A stretch of DNA of 57,506 nt from Anaerolineales bacterium UBA5797 (GCA_002418205.1 DIDP01000063.1:30295-87800); one strand, 5' to 3'; positions 25,714-35,155 are shown, counted from the first letter of the stretch. Numbers and translations: made by a program. Notes: generated by a model from the letters alone, not told the origin.

Positions 25714-27417
25714 TTACTTCAATCCAAATACCTCGAACACTTCCAGCGGGGCGGTTTTGCCTTTTGCAGAAATAGGGGCGATGGGTTTTACTTCGATTTG
25801 ATCCTTCACGCGCTCATAAGCCTCACGGCTGACGATGATCTGATTCTTGGCGGAATTTTCCTGCAGGCGTTTGGCGGTGTTGACGCTGTCGCTGATGGCG
25901 GTGTATTCGAGTCTGCGCTCGGTACCGATCAGACCCAGAACCGCGTCGCCATAATGAATGCCCGCGCCGAAAGCCAGATGCGCTTCCCTGGGTAGTTCCT
26001 TGTAAAGATTTTCCACGGACTCGCGAATCGCCAACGCGGCTTTGACGGCGCGCAGTGTGTGGTCCGGTTGTGGGACGGGGGCGTTGAACCAGGCCATGAT
26101 CGCGTCGCCCATGAACTTGTCGATCGTGCCTTCCTGCGAAAGCACCGCCTCCGCCATTGCAGCAAGATACCGGTTCAGGATCGAAACAAGTTTTTCCGGT
26201 TCCATCGACTCGCTGAACGAAGTGAAGCCGCGCACATCGGCGAACAGCACGCTGATGTCCACGCGTTTGCCGCCGAGCTGCAGGCTGTTCGGGTCGAGTT
26301 GCTGGATCACGGCAGGGGAGACCATGCGTTCGAAGAGTCGACGCTGTGCCAGGAGTTTCTTTTGTTCGGTCAGGTCATCGAGCACGATCGCCACGCCCTG
26401 CGTCTTTTGTTCTGCATCCTTGAGCGGAGAGAGATTCAAGCGCCAGTCCACGTTGCCGCGCGCGGGCAGCACCTGGCTCAATTCGAGTCCCACGATGGGC
26501 TGTTCACTGGTGCGGACCGATTCCAAATGCGGCTGGATGTTATCGACAAATGTGGGGATGATGTCTTCAAGCCTTCTACCGACGATCTCCGCCGATGCAT
26601 GCCCCAAAATGGACGCGGCGGCTCGGTTACACAGGGTGATCTGATCCTGCACATCAGCTGTGATCACCCCTGACACGATGGACGCGAACACATCGTCCAT
26701 GAGGCTCTTGAGTTCGGTCACTTCTTCAAGCGTGCGTTTGAGAGACGAGAACAAACGCGCGTTCTCGATGGCGACCGCGGCTTGGTTCGCGAAAGCGATC
26801 AACAGGTCGCGGTCTGATTCGGAGAAGATCCCCGTGCGGATGCGGTTATCCGTATAGATCACGCCGATCAATTCGGTTTTGACCATGAGCGGCACGCACA
26901 GGATCGAACGCAGGTTGAAGGCGATGATACTTTCCTGTCCGCCGAAACGCGGGTCTTCGCGGGCGTTGGTGGTGAGCACCGCCTGACCCTCATCGATCAC
27001 GCGTTGGATGATCGTGCGGCTGATGGCGAACTCGCTCTTGTTGATGGATTCCTGTTCCCAATTGCGGGCGATGCGGGTTTCCATCTCGCCGGTTTCGTTG
27101 CGGAGCATGAGGAAGCCGCGCTCGGCTTCGGTGAGGCGTACGATGGTGTCCATCACGATCTGCAGAACTTCGTCGATCTCCAGCGTGGAGTTGACGACCT
27201 GTCCGATCCCTGCCAGTGCCTGCAAGTGGCTGTATCTTTGTTCGAATGGAATCAGGAGTTCGCTGATCCGGGAGAGCGAATTTTCCAGTTCCCTGATCCC
27301 CTCCACTGTCTCTTCTTCGTGTTTGCCTGCCAGCGTTTCGCGCAGTTTTGCGGCGCGTTGTGTAACGGTAATCAGCTGGTCGTTGATCGAGATGGGTTTT
27401 GTCTTTGCTGTCGCCAT
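25714..27417 (-). CDS. GAF-PAS-class III adenylate cyclase
   Basis: This is a 567-aa cytoplasmic signalling enzyme. An N-terminal coiled coil (about 1-65) is followed by a GAF domain (about 70-225, RGFLMLRNETGEM to FANQAAVAIENARLF), a PAS domain (about 235-355) and a class III cyclase domain (about 380-565). The two metal-binding Asp are in VLFADVRGFTSFSES and KFMGDAIMAWFNAP. Lys in GTIDKFMGD and the block YTAISDSVNTAKRLQ (with Asp, Asn and Arg) fit ATP rather than GTP specificity. So it probably makes cAMP in response to a GAF/PAS ligand. The ATG at 27417 has GAGG upstream and is preferred over the start 12 codons earlier. Confidence 0.9.
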   Translation of the reverse strand: MATAKTKPISINDQLITVTQRAAKLRETLAGKHEEETVEGIRELENSLSRISELLIPFEQRYSHLQALAGIGQVVNSTLEIDEVLQIVMDTIVRLTEAERGFLMLRNETGEMETRIARNWEQESINKSEFAISRTIIQRVIDEGQAVLTTNAREDPRFGGQESIIAFNLRSILCVPLMVKTELIGVIYTDNRIRTGIFSESDRDLLIAFANQAAVAIENARLFSSLKRTLEEVTELKSLMDDVFASIVSGVITADVQDQITLCNRAAASILGHASAEIVGRRLEDIIPTFVDNIQPHLESVRTSEQPIVGLELSQVLPARGNVDWRLNLSPLKDAEQKTQGVAIVLDDLTEQKKLLAQRRLFERMVSPAVIQQLDPNSLQLGGKRVDISVLFADVRGFTSFSESMEPEKLVSILNRYLAAMAEAVLSQEGTIDKFMGDAIMAWFNAPVPQPDHTLRAVKAALAIRESVENLYKELPREAHLAFGAGIHYGDAVLGLIGTERRLEYTAISDSVNTAKRLQENSAKNQIIVSREAYERVKDQIEVKPIAPISAKGKTAPLEVFEVFGLK

Positions 27418-27467
27418 CGTGCCATTTTCCTCTGCCCTTTCATGGCTCAGCATGGAAAGGACAATCT

Positions 27468-29810
27468 CTATGTTTCCCGGACCGGTGTACCTTCAAAGAT
27501 ATAACGGATTCGTTCGATCAAAGCATTTGTACGGATGTTGAACGCCGCGCGTCGAGCCCGGGAGGCATTTGCGCTTCTGGAAGTATAAAGGGATGTCTGA
27601 TGTTCGTCCAGCAGGGTTTCGATCTGGGCTTGCGATTTTGGAAGGATGGCTTCCAATGCCTTGGCGCGTTCGATGGGTGTGGCGTGGATGGGGACGCTCT
27701 TCTTGAGCAACTGCAATGCAAAGTTGACGCTTTCGAACGAACGCTCGATGGAGGTCAGGCCGGTCCAGCGTTCCCAGTTGATGATCCAGCCCGGCACCTG
27801 CGCGCCGCTCCGCTCGAATGAGGTCCGCAAGACCACCGGGATGCGCGTGGGAACGGAATAGCGCCAACTGAAGTAAATTGTCAGCGCGGCGAAGAGGATC
27901 AATAACGGGATCAGATACCGGTTCAGCGTGAGCGCCGGCGCTTCCTGAGGCTGGTTGACATCGCCCATCTCCTCTTCGGGTGTGATCTGCCGCGAGGCAA
28001 AGTTCAATCTGTCATCGGGGAGCAGCGCGTCGAGTTGATTCAAGGGATTGTTTGTTTCGGTCGGATCGCGCGGCGGCAGTGGTCTGCTGAGCGTCGGCTG
28101 ATTGCCCGTGGGCTCGAACTCCACCCAGCCGATGCCGGGGAAGTACACTTCGGGCCAGGCGTGCGCATCCAATCTGCGGACGGTGAATTCGTCCCCTGAG
28201 CGCTCACCCTGTGCAAAGCCCACCGCAAGGCGCGCAGGAATGCCGATCGAACGCAACATCAACACATCGGCTGAAGCGTAGTAAACGCAATAGCCCTGCT
28301 TGTTCTCGAACAGCATCCACTCGATTGGATCCTGGTTGCGCGGCGCCTGGGGGACGGCATCCACATATTCGATGTTTTCGCGCAGGTATCTCGTGATCGC
28401 GGAGGCGCGGTCAAATGGATTATCCAGCCCGGCTGTGATCTCGAGGGCAAGTTCGCTGATCTTCGAAGAAAAGTCTTCGGGCAATTGCAGGTATTTATCC
28501 GTGACCCAGGCGGGATATTCCGTACCAGCCTCGCTGAGCTGCCCGGTGTTTGGGTTATTGAGGATGGCATCCACCTGGTAGGTTTCCCCCGCCAGCAGCG
28601 CGGGATAGGCATACCACGATACGACCTCTTCGCTGCCATCCGTGGGCAGGTTGAGGGTCGATCCCTGCCGGCTGAGCCAGATGGGTTGCGCGGGTGCATA
28701 GACCAGGGAATACGTCAGTTCGCCGGTGCTGAAGATGAAACGGGCCGGTCCACTGGAGGCTTCGGGGTTTGCGCTGACCGGTATGGTATCGGCGGGGGAG
28801 TAATCCACAAGCGATGTGCCGGTGATGTACCATTGACCGTCGACAAAGTAATCGTAGGTGCGGCCGCGCCAGTAATAGCGGGGCGGTCTTTCGTCACGCG
28901 GCAGGTCTGGCACCGTCACCCGGAACATGACCATGTCCGAGAGCGGAAAGCCGCTCCCAAGGATCAACTGTGAACCGAAGAATTCTCCGCGTTTGCCGCC
29001 GCTCGGGGAATCCAATGCCGAGACGGCGTTCTCCAACTTTTCCGTAAAATCATGCCAGGGTCTGGTGAGCTTGTTCCAGGTTCTCACCGCCGAATCGAGG
29101 CTGGAGAGGGAGGCGGGTGTGGTCCATGAGATAAAGATGATCAAGCCAGCCGCGATGGCCATCGTGCTGGTCAGGTCCACGCTGTTGTCGGGGGAAAGGA
29201 ACACGCGTCTTTCGCGCCAGGATGTCCTATTCTCGAGGAAGTGCAGGCGACCCAGCAGGAGCAATGCCATGAACCCAAAAAACGCCAGGAACCAGATGCG
29301 TCCCGGGACGCTGTTATCGTAACTTTGGACGATCACCAGACCAATGGCGGAAGGTAAGACCGCCGCGAGATAGTTCTGATTGCGCACCAGATTAAATCCG
29401 GCGGAGGCGCTGATGATCCAGAACAAAATCGTCATCAGCGATATGAAGAAGATGGGGTCTTCCACGGGACGGCGAGCGAAAAAATCTGCGTATGAAAAGA
29501 ACAAACGCCCGCCAACGCTCATCAACTGTTCCTCCAGTGAAGCACTCTGGTCGATGATCAGCGTCCATTGCAGAGGGAGCATGATGAGCATGTAGATGAA
29601 TGACAAAAGGCGGGACACGCGGCGTGAAAATCTGGAATACCCCAACGCGATCCCAACCACAAAACCGATATAGGCAACGGTCTGTGTGAGGAAGAGGAAG
29701 GGCGTCCAGTTGGTGGTTGCGAGGCGCGAGGCGGTCGTCTGTAACAGGACAAACAGGATCGCAACCGCAGCCCAATCCCACCAGCGAGGCATGCCAGACG
29801 ATTTGTTCAT
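27468..29810 (-). CDS. TgpA-like membrane protein with transglutaminase domain
   Basis: This is a 780-aa protein with six or seven membrane helices in the first 230 residues, an extracytoplasmic region with a transglutaminase-like core (about 470-600), then a final membrane helix (about 655) and a cytoplasmic tail. The thiol-protease-like triad is visible: Cys in KQGYCVYYASADVLMLRSIGIPAR, His in RRLDAHAWPEVYFPGIGW, and an acidic residue in VEFEPTGNQP. The layout matches TgpA of Pseudomonas and DUF3488 plus DUF4129. The latter often pairs with a MoxR ATPase and DUF58 protein, absent here. The start at 29810 is preferred over a longer frame. Confidence 0.9.
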   Translation of the reverse strand: MNKSSGMPRWWDWAAVAILFVLLQTTASRLATTNWTPFLFLTQTVAYIGFVVGIALGYSRFSRRVSRLLSFIYMLIMLPLQWTLIIDQSASLEEQLMSVGGRLFFSYADFFARRPVEDPIFFISLMTILFWIISASAGFNLVRNQNYLAAVLPSAIGLVIVQSYDNSVPGRIWFLAFFGFMALLLLGRLHFLENRTSWRERRVFLSPDNSVDLTSTMAIAAGLIIFISWTTPASLSSLDSAVRTWNKLTRPWHDFTEKLENAVSALDSPSGGKRGEFFGSQLILGSGFPLSDMVMFRVTVPDLPRDERPPRYYWRGRTYDYFVDGQWYITGTSLVDYSPADTIPVSANPEASSGPARFIFSTGELTYSLVYAPAQPIWLSRQGSTLNLPTDGSEEVVSWYAYPALLAGETYQVDAILNNPNTGQLSEAGTEYPAWVTDKYLQLPEDFSSKISELALEITAGLDNPFDRASAITRYLRENIEYVDAVPQAPRNQDPIEWMLFENKQGYCVYYASADVLMLRSIGIPARLAVGFAQGERSGDEFTVRRLDAHAWPEVYFPGIGWVEFEPTGNQPTLSRPLPPRDPTETNNPLNQLDALLPDDRLNFASRQITPEEEMGDVNQPQEAPALTLNRYLIPLLILFAALTIYFSWRYSVPTRIPVVLRTSFERSGAQVPGWIINWERWTGLTSIERSFESVNFALQLLKKSVPIHATPIERAKALEAILPKSQAQIETLLDEHQTSLYTSRSANASRARRAAFNIRTNALIERIRYIFEGTPVRET

Positions 29811-30055
29811 GGCAAAAGTGTACAATACAACCGATTGCCCCGTCAAATACTCTGGAGGGGTTTTTGCGTTGGACGAAAATCCGCTTCACGCGGGACTCGA
29901 TCCTGCCTCCGTTTAATGTACGGAATCCGCTCCCAGGGTTGGATTCGGCAATGCATAACGGGGGCAATCTTACATCCGGATGTGAAGCGAATCGTCCCGG
30001 TTGTTGTCGTTCCGTTTCAAAATGGAAAATCAGCCCAACATGCAGGTGGATGACC

Positions 30056-30064
30056 TGATATAAT
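30056..30064 (+). promoter_or_regulatory. Extended -10 promoter for kinase gene
   Basis: TGATATAAT (TGn plus TATAAT) lies 43 nt upstream of the kinase ATG. No good -35 is visible, which is usual for extended -10 promoters. The rest of the 296-nt gap back to tgpA shows no other signal. Confidence 0.5.
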
Positions 30065-30106
30065 CCCAAATCTACGGCATAAATTTTCGGGAGCAACTTC
30101 GAATCA

Positions 30107-31051
30107 ATGACCCTTGAACGTGGTGCGTTACTGCACAAGCGATATCGTATTGTTGAAATCCTCGGGCAGGGCGGCATGGGATCCGTTTACCGGGCGGTGG
30201 ATGAAAACCTGGGTGTGGACGTGGCGGTTAAAGAGAACCTTTTCACCACGGATGAATATGCGCGTCAGTTCCGCCTCGAGGCGGTGATCCTTGCAAACCT
30301 GCGCCACCCCAACCTGCCGCGCGTCACCGACCATTTTGTGATCGGAGATCAGGGGCAGTATCTCGTCATGGATTACATCGAGGGGGAGGATCTGCGCCAG
30401 CGCATGGAGCGTCAGGGCAATATCACGGAGGATGAGGCGATCCTGTTGGGCGCGGCGATCTGTGACGCGCTGACCTATCTGCATACGCGCAAGCCTCCGA
30501 TATTGCACCGCGATCTCAAACCAGGCAATGTCAAGATCACGCCCGACGGGCATATCTTCCTTGTGGATTTCGGTCTGGCGAAAGTGCTGCATGGCAGTCA
30601 GGCGACCACAACCGGCGCGCGCGCCATGACGCCCGGCTATTCGCCTCCGGAACAATACGGCACAGCCCGCACTGATCCACGCACGGACATTTACTCATTG
30701 GGCGCGACGATCTACGCCGCGCTGACCGGCATCATCCCTGAGGATGGTCTGGCGCGCGCGATGGACAATACGCAACTCACACCATTGCGTAAACGGAACA
30801 ACAAGGTGTCGCGCCGGCTTGCCGCGGCGATTGAAAAGGCAATGGGTGTCGATCCTGCCGATCGCTTCCAGAACGCGGAGGAGTTCAAGCGCGCCCTGCT
30901 CGGTTCCAAATCCAAGACCCAGCGCCTTCCGGGGGAATATGTGATCCAGCCGCCCCCGCCCGATGCGTTGGAATCCGACGGCTCGGATTCGATCGAACGG
31001 GAATCGAAACCGCTCCCGCCGGTTTCGCATGAAGCGGATTCATCCGCCTAG
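30107..31051 (+). CDS. PknB-type Ser/Thr protein kinase domain, cut by an in-frame TAG
   Basis: This is a 314-aa Hanks-type kinase: glycine loop GQGGMGSVY (20-28), Lys42 in VAVKEN, catalytic HRDLKPGN (Asp136), DFGLA (Asp154), activation-segment Thr run TTTGARAMTPGYSPPEQYG. The kinase domain ends at about 270 and is followed by an acidic Pro/Ser linker. Translation stops at TAG (31049-31051). The same frame continues without another stop into a basic juxtamembrane stretch, a membrane helix and a PD40 propeller (31052-32284), the usual receptor-kinase plan. So this looks like the 5' part of a gene split by nonsense mutation, sequencing error, or a readthrough codon. Confidence 0.88.
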   Translation: MTLERGALLHKRYRIVEILGQGGMGSVYRAVDENLGVDVAVKENLFTTDEYARQFRLEAVILANLRHPNLPRVTDHFVIGDQGQYLVMDYIEGEDLRQRMERQGNITEDEAILLGAAICDALTYLHTRKPPILHRDLKPGNVKITPDGHIFLVDFGLAKVLHGSQATTTGARAMTPGYSPPEQYGTARTDPRTDIYSLGATIYAALTGIIPEDGLARAMDNTQLTPLRKRNNKVSRRLAAAIEKAMGVDPADRFQNAEEFKRALLGSKSKTQRLPGEYVIQPPPPDALESDGSDSIERESKPLPPVSHEADSSA

Positions 31052-31093
31052 CCGCCGGTCTATAAGCCGCGCAAAAAACGAAAGAAAAACCGT

Positions 31094-32284
31094 GTGCTGC
31101 GCGTCCTGCTCCTTTTCCTGTTGTTGCTGGCGGTGGCGGTCGTTGGGGTTGTGCGGTTTGCCCCTGAACTGATTCCGCCGGAACTGCTGGCGTATGTTCC
31201 GCCCCCATTGTTCGTGGCTATGAACAACCCGACCGAACCGGTTGTGATCCCGACCGCCACAGATGTCCCCGCGACGCCAGTGAGCATTGACCCCACTGCA
31301 ACGGTCGAATTGTTGCCAACGTTCACCCCAACCATCGCTCCCACACAAACCCTGCCGCCAGTGGTCGAGGTCACAGTTACACCGGACGAAACTCCGATCC
31401 CTGTTGCCACGCAGACGGGCGGCGGCACGGGGCAGCTGGCTTTTGCCTCCACGCGTTCCGGCATCCCGCAGATCTATCTCATCAATATGGATGGCACAGA
31501 CCTGACTCCGCTCACCAACATGGAGGAAGGCGCCTGTCAGCCGGCCTGGTCGCCGGATGGTTCGCGCCTTGTATTTATCTCTCCGTGCCGCGAGCGCGGT
31601 GAGTTCTTTCAAAACTCCTACAACAATTCGAGCCTGTATGTCATGAATGCCGATGGGACCGGACAACGACCCCTGACCACGATCCCTGGTTCAGACTTCG
31701 ACCCTGCCTGGTCACCGGATGGAGACCGGATCGCATTCACCTCCCTGCGCGATGGAAAAAAGGACATTTATGTTCTTAACATTGAAACGGGCGCAGTGAT
31801 CCGTTTGACAACCGCTTCAGGAGATGTACAGGAAAACAGCCAGCCTGCCTGGTCGCCTTTTGGGAACCAGATCGCGTACACTGTTAAACGCTTCAATGCC
31901 TATCAGGTCTGGGCCATGTCCGATACAGGTCAGGGCAAGGATCAGATTGCCCGCAGTGGCCAACAATTTTGGGATTACCTGCCGGTCTGGGCGCCGGATG
32001 GCGAAACGGTAGTGTTCAGTCAAAGGAATGTTGGCCCGTCACGTCCGTGGTTGATGAGCATCCGTTATGAAGACCGCGCAACCAAGGATCCCACCCGCCT
32101 TGATCTTCTCCGACCGATCGAAGATGTGGAATTTTCGCCGGATGGTTTGTGGATCACATTCGAAGGTATGGATAACGATGGCAATCGGGACATCTACGTC
32201 ATGACCGCAACCGGCGGCAACCGCACGCGGCTGACGAACGATCCCTCCGTAGACTTCGATCCCTCGTGGCGACCTATACCGTGA
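31094..32284 (+). CDS. PD40 propeller and membrane anchor, 3' part of split kinase gene
   Basis: This is in frame with the kinase upstream, separated only by the TAG at 31049. Codons 31052-31093 encode PPVYKPRKKRKKN, a basic juxtamembrane segment. Then follow a membrane helix (LLLFLLLLAVAVVGVVRFA), a Thr/Pro linker to about 31430, and a propeller with WSPDGSRLVFIS, WSPDGDRIAFTS, WAPDGETVVFSQ and FSPDGLWITFEG. If separate, initiation would be at the GTG at 31094, which has no Shine-Dalgarno. As a whole (30107-32284, 725 codons plus TAG) it would be a transmembrane kinase whose sensor is the propeller. A terminator follows directly. Confidence 0.8.
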   Translation: MLRVLLLFLLLLAVAVVGVVRFAPELIPPELLAYVPPPLFVAMNNPTEPVVIPTATDVPATPVSIDPTATVELLPTFTPTIAPTQTLPPVVEVTVTPDETPIPVATQTGGGTGQLAFASTRSGIPQIYLINMDGTDLTPLTNMEEGACQPAWSPDGSRLVFISPCRERGEFFQNSYNNSSLYVMNADGTGQRPLTTIPGSDFDPAWSPDGDRIAFTSLRDGKKDIYVLNIETGAVIRLTTASGDVQENSQPAWSPFGNQIAYTVKRFNAYQVWAMSDTGQGKDQIARSGQQFWDYLPVWAPDGETVVFSQRNVGPSRPWLMSIRYEDRATKDPTRLDLLRPIEDVEFSPDGLWITFEGMDNDGNRDIYVMTATGGNRTRLTNDPSVDFDPSWRPIP

Positions 32285-32300
32285 GATCACTGGTTCATTA

Positions 32301-32341
32301 AAAAAATCGAGCGCAGAGGTTTTCTCTGCGCTCGATTTTTT
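32301..32341. terminator. Bidirectional intrinsic terminator
   Basis: The 18-nt arms (32301-32318 and 32324-32341) are perfectly complementary, with core TCGAGCGCAGAG / CTCTGCGCTCGA, flanking A and T runs, and loop GTTTT. It serves both the kinase gene and the convergent metal ATPase, whose TAA (32340) lies in the last T-run. Confidence 0.9.
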
Positions 32342-34664
32342 ATGCCCTGTATACCAACAATCTCAATCCGTTCAACACCACCAATACGGTACTACCTTCG
32401 TGACCGACCACGCCCAACGGAAGCGGAAGTTGCGCTCCGAACGCACTGGCGATCAGGATGACGATCACCGCCAGGGCGAAGGTCAGATTCTGCCAGACGA
32501 CGTGGCGGGCTTGACGCGCCAGACCGAGCGCAAAAGGAATCTTTCGCAAGTCGTCGGACATGAGCACGACGTCCGCTGTTTCGATCGCCACATCGGTTCC
32601 GGCGCCACCCATGGCGATGCCGATATCGGCGGTGGCAAGCGACGGCGCATCATTGACGCCATCTCCCACCATGGCGACCGCGCCGTATTTCCGCTGGAGA
32701 GATTGCAGCACGGTGACTTTATCCTGGGGAAGCAGGTCTGCATGGAATTCATCTACGCCGGCGCGCTCGGCGATCTTTGCCGCGACCTTGGGATTGTCCC
32801 CCGTCAACATGACAACGTGTTCGATGCCCGATTGTTTGAGCGATTTGATCATCTCGATGGCATCCTCGCGTAATGCGTCTGCAACGGCGATCAATCCCAG
32901 GAACTCATTCGAGGAGGCGGAGTAGACAAACATCGCGGTCTGACCGTTGTTTTGCAGATCAAACGCTTTTTGTGCAACCTGATCGGGGATCTCGATCTCG
33001 CGTTCGAGGAACATGCGTTCGTTGCCGATCCAAAGATGACGGGATTCGACGTTCCCCTCCACGCCCTGCCCGGGGATGGCGCGGAAGTCTGTAGACGGGG
33101 GCAGGCTGAAGGTCCGTTTGTGAGCCGCCTGCACGATGGCTTTGGCGAGCGGGTGCTCGGAGCGCGACTCCAATGCGGCGACGAGTCGCAGAATATCGTC
33201 CTCCGCTAGATCACTGAACGATTGGATGGATGTCAGGTTCGGCGACCCACTCGTCAGCGTGCCGGTCTTGTCGAACGCAAGGACTTTAAGTGTGGCGGTC
33301 TTTTCAAGATGCACGCCCCCTTTGAAGAGTACGCCGTTGCGGGCACCGTTTGCGATGGCGGAGAGGATGCTGGCGGGCGTGGAGATGACCAACGCGCACG
33401 GCGAAGCGACCACCAGCCAGGTCATTGCCCGATAGAAGGTGGGTTGGAATTCGTGACCGAGGCCGAGCCACGGGACGAAGATCAACAACACTGCAGCGAT
33501 CAACACAAAGACGGCATAGCGCTGTTCGAAAGTATCGAGCATGCGTTGCGTGTTGGCTTTGGTGGCTTGCGCGTCTTCCACCATTTTGACGATGCGCGCG
33601 AGAGTGGTGTCTTTGGCGAGGCGCGTGACGCGGATCTCAAGTGAGCCTGTGCCGTTGACCGTGCCCGCGAAAACGAGGTCATCGGCCTGCTTGTTCACAG
33701 GCATGGACTCGCCCGTGATGGTGGCTTGATCCACATCTGATGTCCCGGAGATCACTTCACCATCGATGGGGAAGCGTTCGCCGGGGCGTACCAATACAAC
33801 ATCGCCCAATGTAAGTTGCTCGATGGGAAGCGTCGTGAGCCTGGAACCGCGCCGCACCGTTGCCTGCGCGGGGCGCAGATCGAGCAGTTTTTCGATGGCT
33901 TTGCGGCTGCGGTCCATGGCATAGGTTTGCAGGGTGTTCGAGAGCGAGAACAGGAACAACAATACGGCGCCCTCGGCAGGCTGACCGATCGCCGCCGCGC
34001 CCAATGCTGCCAGGATCATGAGCAGGTCGACGTTGAGCGTTTTCTCTTTCAGCGCTTCGATGCTGGCGAGGAGTCCGAACCACCCGCCTGTGAAGTAGGC
34101 AACGAAATACAGACCAATGATGAGCACGGGGTTCCACCCCCAGCCGGTGCCAAGGAAGGCGGTGAGAGCAGTCATGGCGTTGATGATCGTAAATGCGATC
34201 TCCAGTTTTTCAACCGGAATGCCGGACGGCTTTTTCTGCTCCTTGGCAGGCGCGAGAAATGTCGCTTCGATCTCGACGTTTTCACTGGTCGTCAGACGAG
34301 GGGCATTGAACTTCACTTCGATCGTGTTCCTGCGGAAATTGGCGGTCGGCAGGGACGCGGCGGATTCGTATTGGTGCTTGAGTTGTCTCGCAAGGTCGCC
34401 TGCGCATTGCTGGCATGCCTCCTCGCCGCGTTTCCGTTTTGCTTCACACTGCGCCACGCGCATCGAAGCCTCGCGGCCCGCGTGGTTGATGACCTCGAGG
34501 GCGCGTTCATTGCTCAACAGGCGCGGGTCATATACCGCGCGCAGACTGCCGGTAGTGTAGTCGTAATCCACTTCCTGAATGCCTGCATAACCGCGCAGGG
34601 TATCGGAAAATATTTCAGTACAACGGTTTTCCTGTTCGGGGAGCTTATCGGTTTCAGAGTTCAT
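32340..34664 (-). CDS. P1B-4 type heavy-metal ATPase, probable Fe(II)/Co/Zn exporter
   Basis: This is a 774-aa P-type ATPase. It has the phosphorylation site DKTGTLTSGSP, TGESMPVN, and hinge GDGVNDAPSLATADIGIAMG. The membrane metal site reads SPCALVISTP rather than CPC, and the last helix contains GHEGSTVLVVLNG; SPC plus HEGGT/S defines the P1B-4 subgroup (PfeT, FrvA, CtpD). The N-terminal 100 residues look like a degenerate HMA domain with isolated cysteines (NRCTEIF, CEAKRKRGEEACQQCAGD) in place of a normal CxxC site. The ATG at 34664 overlaps the TGA of the PerR/Fur gene (ATGA). With that regulator, iron efflux is the favoured role. Confidence 0.88.
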   Translation of the reverse strand: MNSETDKLPEQENRCTEIFSDTLRGYAGIQEVDYDYTTGSLRAVYDPRLLSNERALEVINHAGREASMRVAQCEAKRKRGEEACQQCAGDLARQLKHQYESAASLPTANFRRNTIEVKFNAPRLTTSENVEIEATFLAPAKEQKKPSGIPVEKLEIAFTIINAMTALTAFLGTGWGWNPVLIIGLYFVAYFTGGWFGLLASIEALKEKTLNVDLLMILAALGAAAIGQPAEGAVLLFLFSLSNTLQTYAMDRSRKAIEKLLDLRPAQATVRRGSRLTTLPIEQLTLGDVVLVRPGERFPIDGEVISGTSDVDQATITGESMPVNKQADDLVFAGTVNGTGSLEIRVTRLAKDTTLARIVKMVEDAQATKANTQRMLDTFEQRYAVFVLIAAVLLIFVPWLGLGHEFQPTFYRAMTWLVVASPCALVISTPASILSAIANGARNGVLFKGGVHLEKTATLKVLAFDKTGTLTSGSPNLTSIQSFSDLAEDDILRLVAALESRSEHPLAKAIVQAAHKRTFSLPPSTDFRAIPGQGVEGNVESRHLWIGNERMFLEREIEIPDQVAQKAFDLQNNGQTAMFVYSASSNEFLGLIAVADALREDAIEMIKSLKQSGIEHVVMLTGDNPKVAAKIAERAGVDEFHADLLPQDKVTVLQSLQRKYGAVAMVGDGVNDAPSLATADIGIAMGGAGTDVAIETADVVLMSDDLRKIPFALGLARQARHVVWQNLTFALAVIVILIASAFGAQLPLPLGVVGHEGSTVLVVLNGLRLLVYRA

Positions 34665-35110
34665 TGTATCCTTGTTGTTCCCTTCTGTTTCTTTTGGCAG
34701 GTCGGGCATAATCCGTAATACAGCACGCGGGCGCCGAGCAGTTTATAGCCCGAAGCGGACGTGATCTCCTGGTCCAGGTGTGTGACATGTTCACTGGGAA
34801 TATCGATGATCCTGGAGCATGAAATGCATGCCAGGTTGACATGCGGCTCCGTATCCGCGTCATAATGGACCTTGTCGTCTCCCGCGTGTCCCAACGCATT
34901 GACCACGCCGAGTCCCACCAGCACATCGAGCGTGTTGTAGACCGTGGCAAGGCTTAATGAAGCAAAGCGCGGTTTAAGTTGCTCGAAGATCATCGCCGCG
35001 GTGGGGTGCTCATCGCTGGTCGTCAATAATTCGCAGATCGCGATGCGTTGCGGCGTGACCCGCATCCCGGCTTTATGAAGGGCGGAAGTTAGTGTGGTTA
35101 GATTGGACAA
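34661..35110 (-). CDS. Fur-family regulator, PerR-like
   Basis: This is a 149-aa metalloregulator. The winged helix covers residues 10-80 (GMRVTPQRIAICELL, SLATVYNTLDVLVGLGVV). The metal and zinc sites are HYDADTEPHVNLACISC and LCPTCQKK, giving the two CxxC pairs that bind structural zinc. PerR subtype is favoured by the Asp in HYDAD and by two PerR-type boxes at its own promoter, but Fur and PerR are hard to separate by eye. The start is TTG at 35110 with GGGAG 5 nt upstream; an alternative TTG lies at 35122. It is first in an operon with the P1B-4 ATPase. Confidence 0.85.
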   Translation of the reverse strand: MSNLTTLTSALHKAGMRVTPQRIAICELLTTSDEHPTAAMIFEQLKPRFASLSLATVYNTLDVLVGLGVVNALGHAGDDKVHYDADTEPHVNLACISCSRIIDIPSEHVTHLDQEITSASGYKLLGARVLYYGLCPTCQKKQKGTTRIQ

Positions 35111-35123
35111 TTTATCTCCCAAT

Positions 35124-35155
35124 TTAGAATAATTCTAAATTTAGAACTATTATAA
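35124..35155 (-). promoter_or_regulatory. Two tandem PerR/Fur boxes
   Basis: Box 1 (35124-35138) is the perfect 7-1-7 palindrome TTAGAATAATTCTAA. Box 2 (35141-35155) is TTAGAACTATTATAA, with one perfect half. The PerR consensus known from Bacillus is TTATAATnATTATAA. Box 2 covers the -10 of the perR promoter and box 1 lies downstream, so autorepression is expected. Confidence 0.8.
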
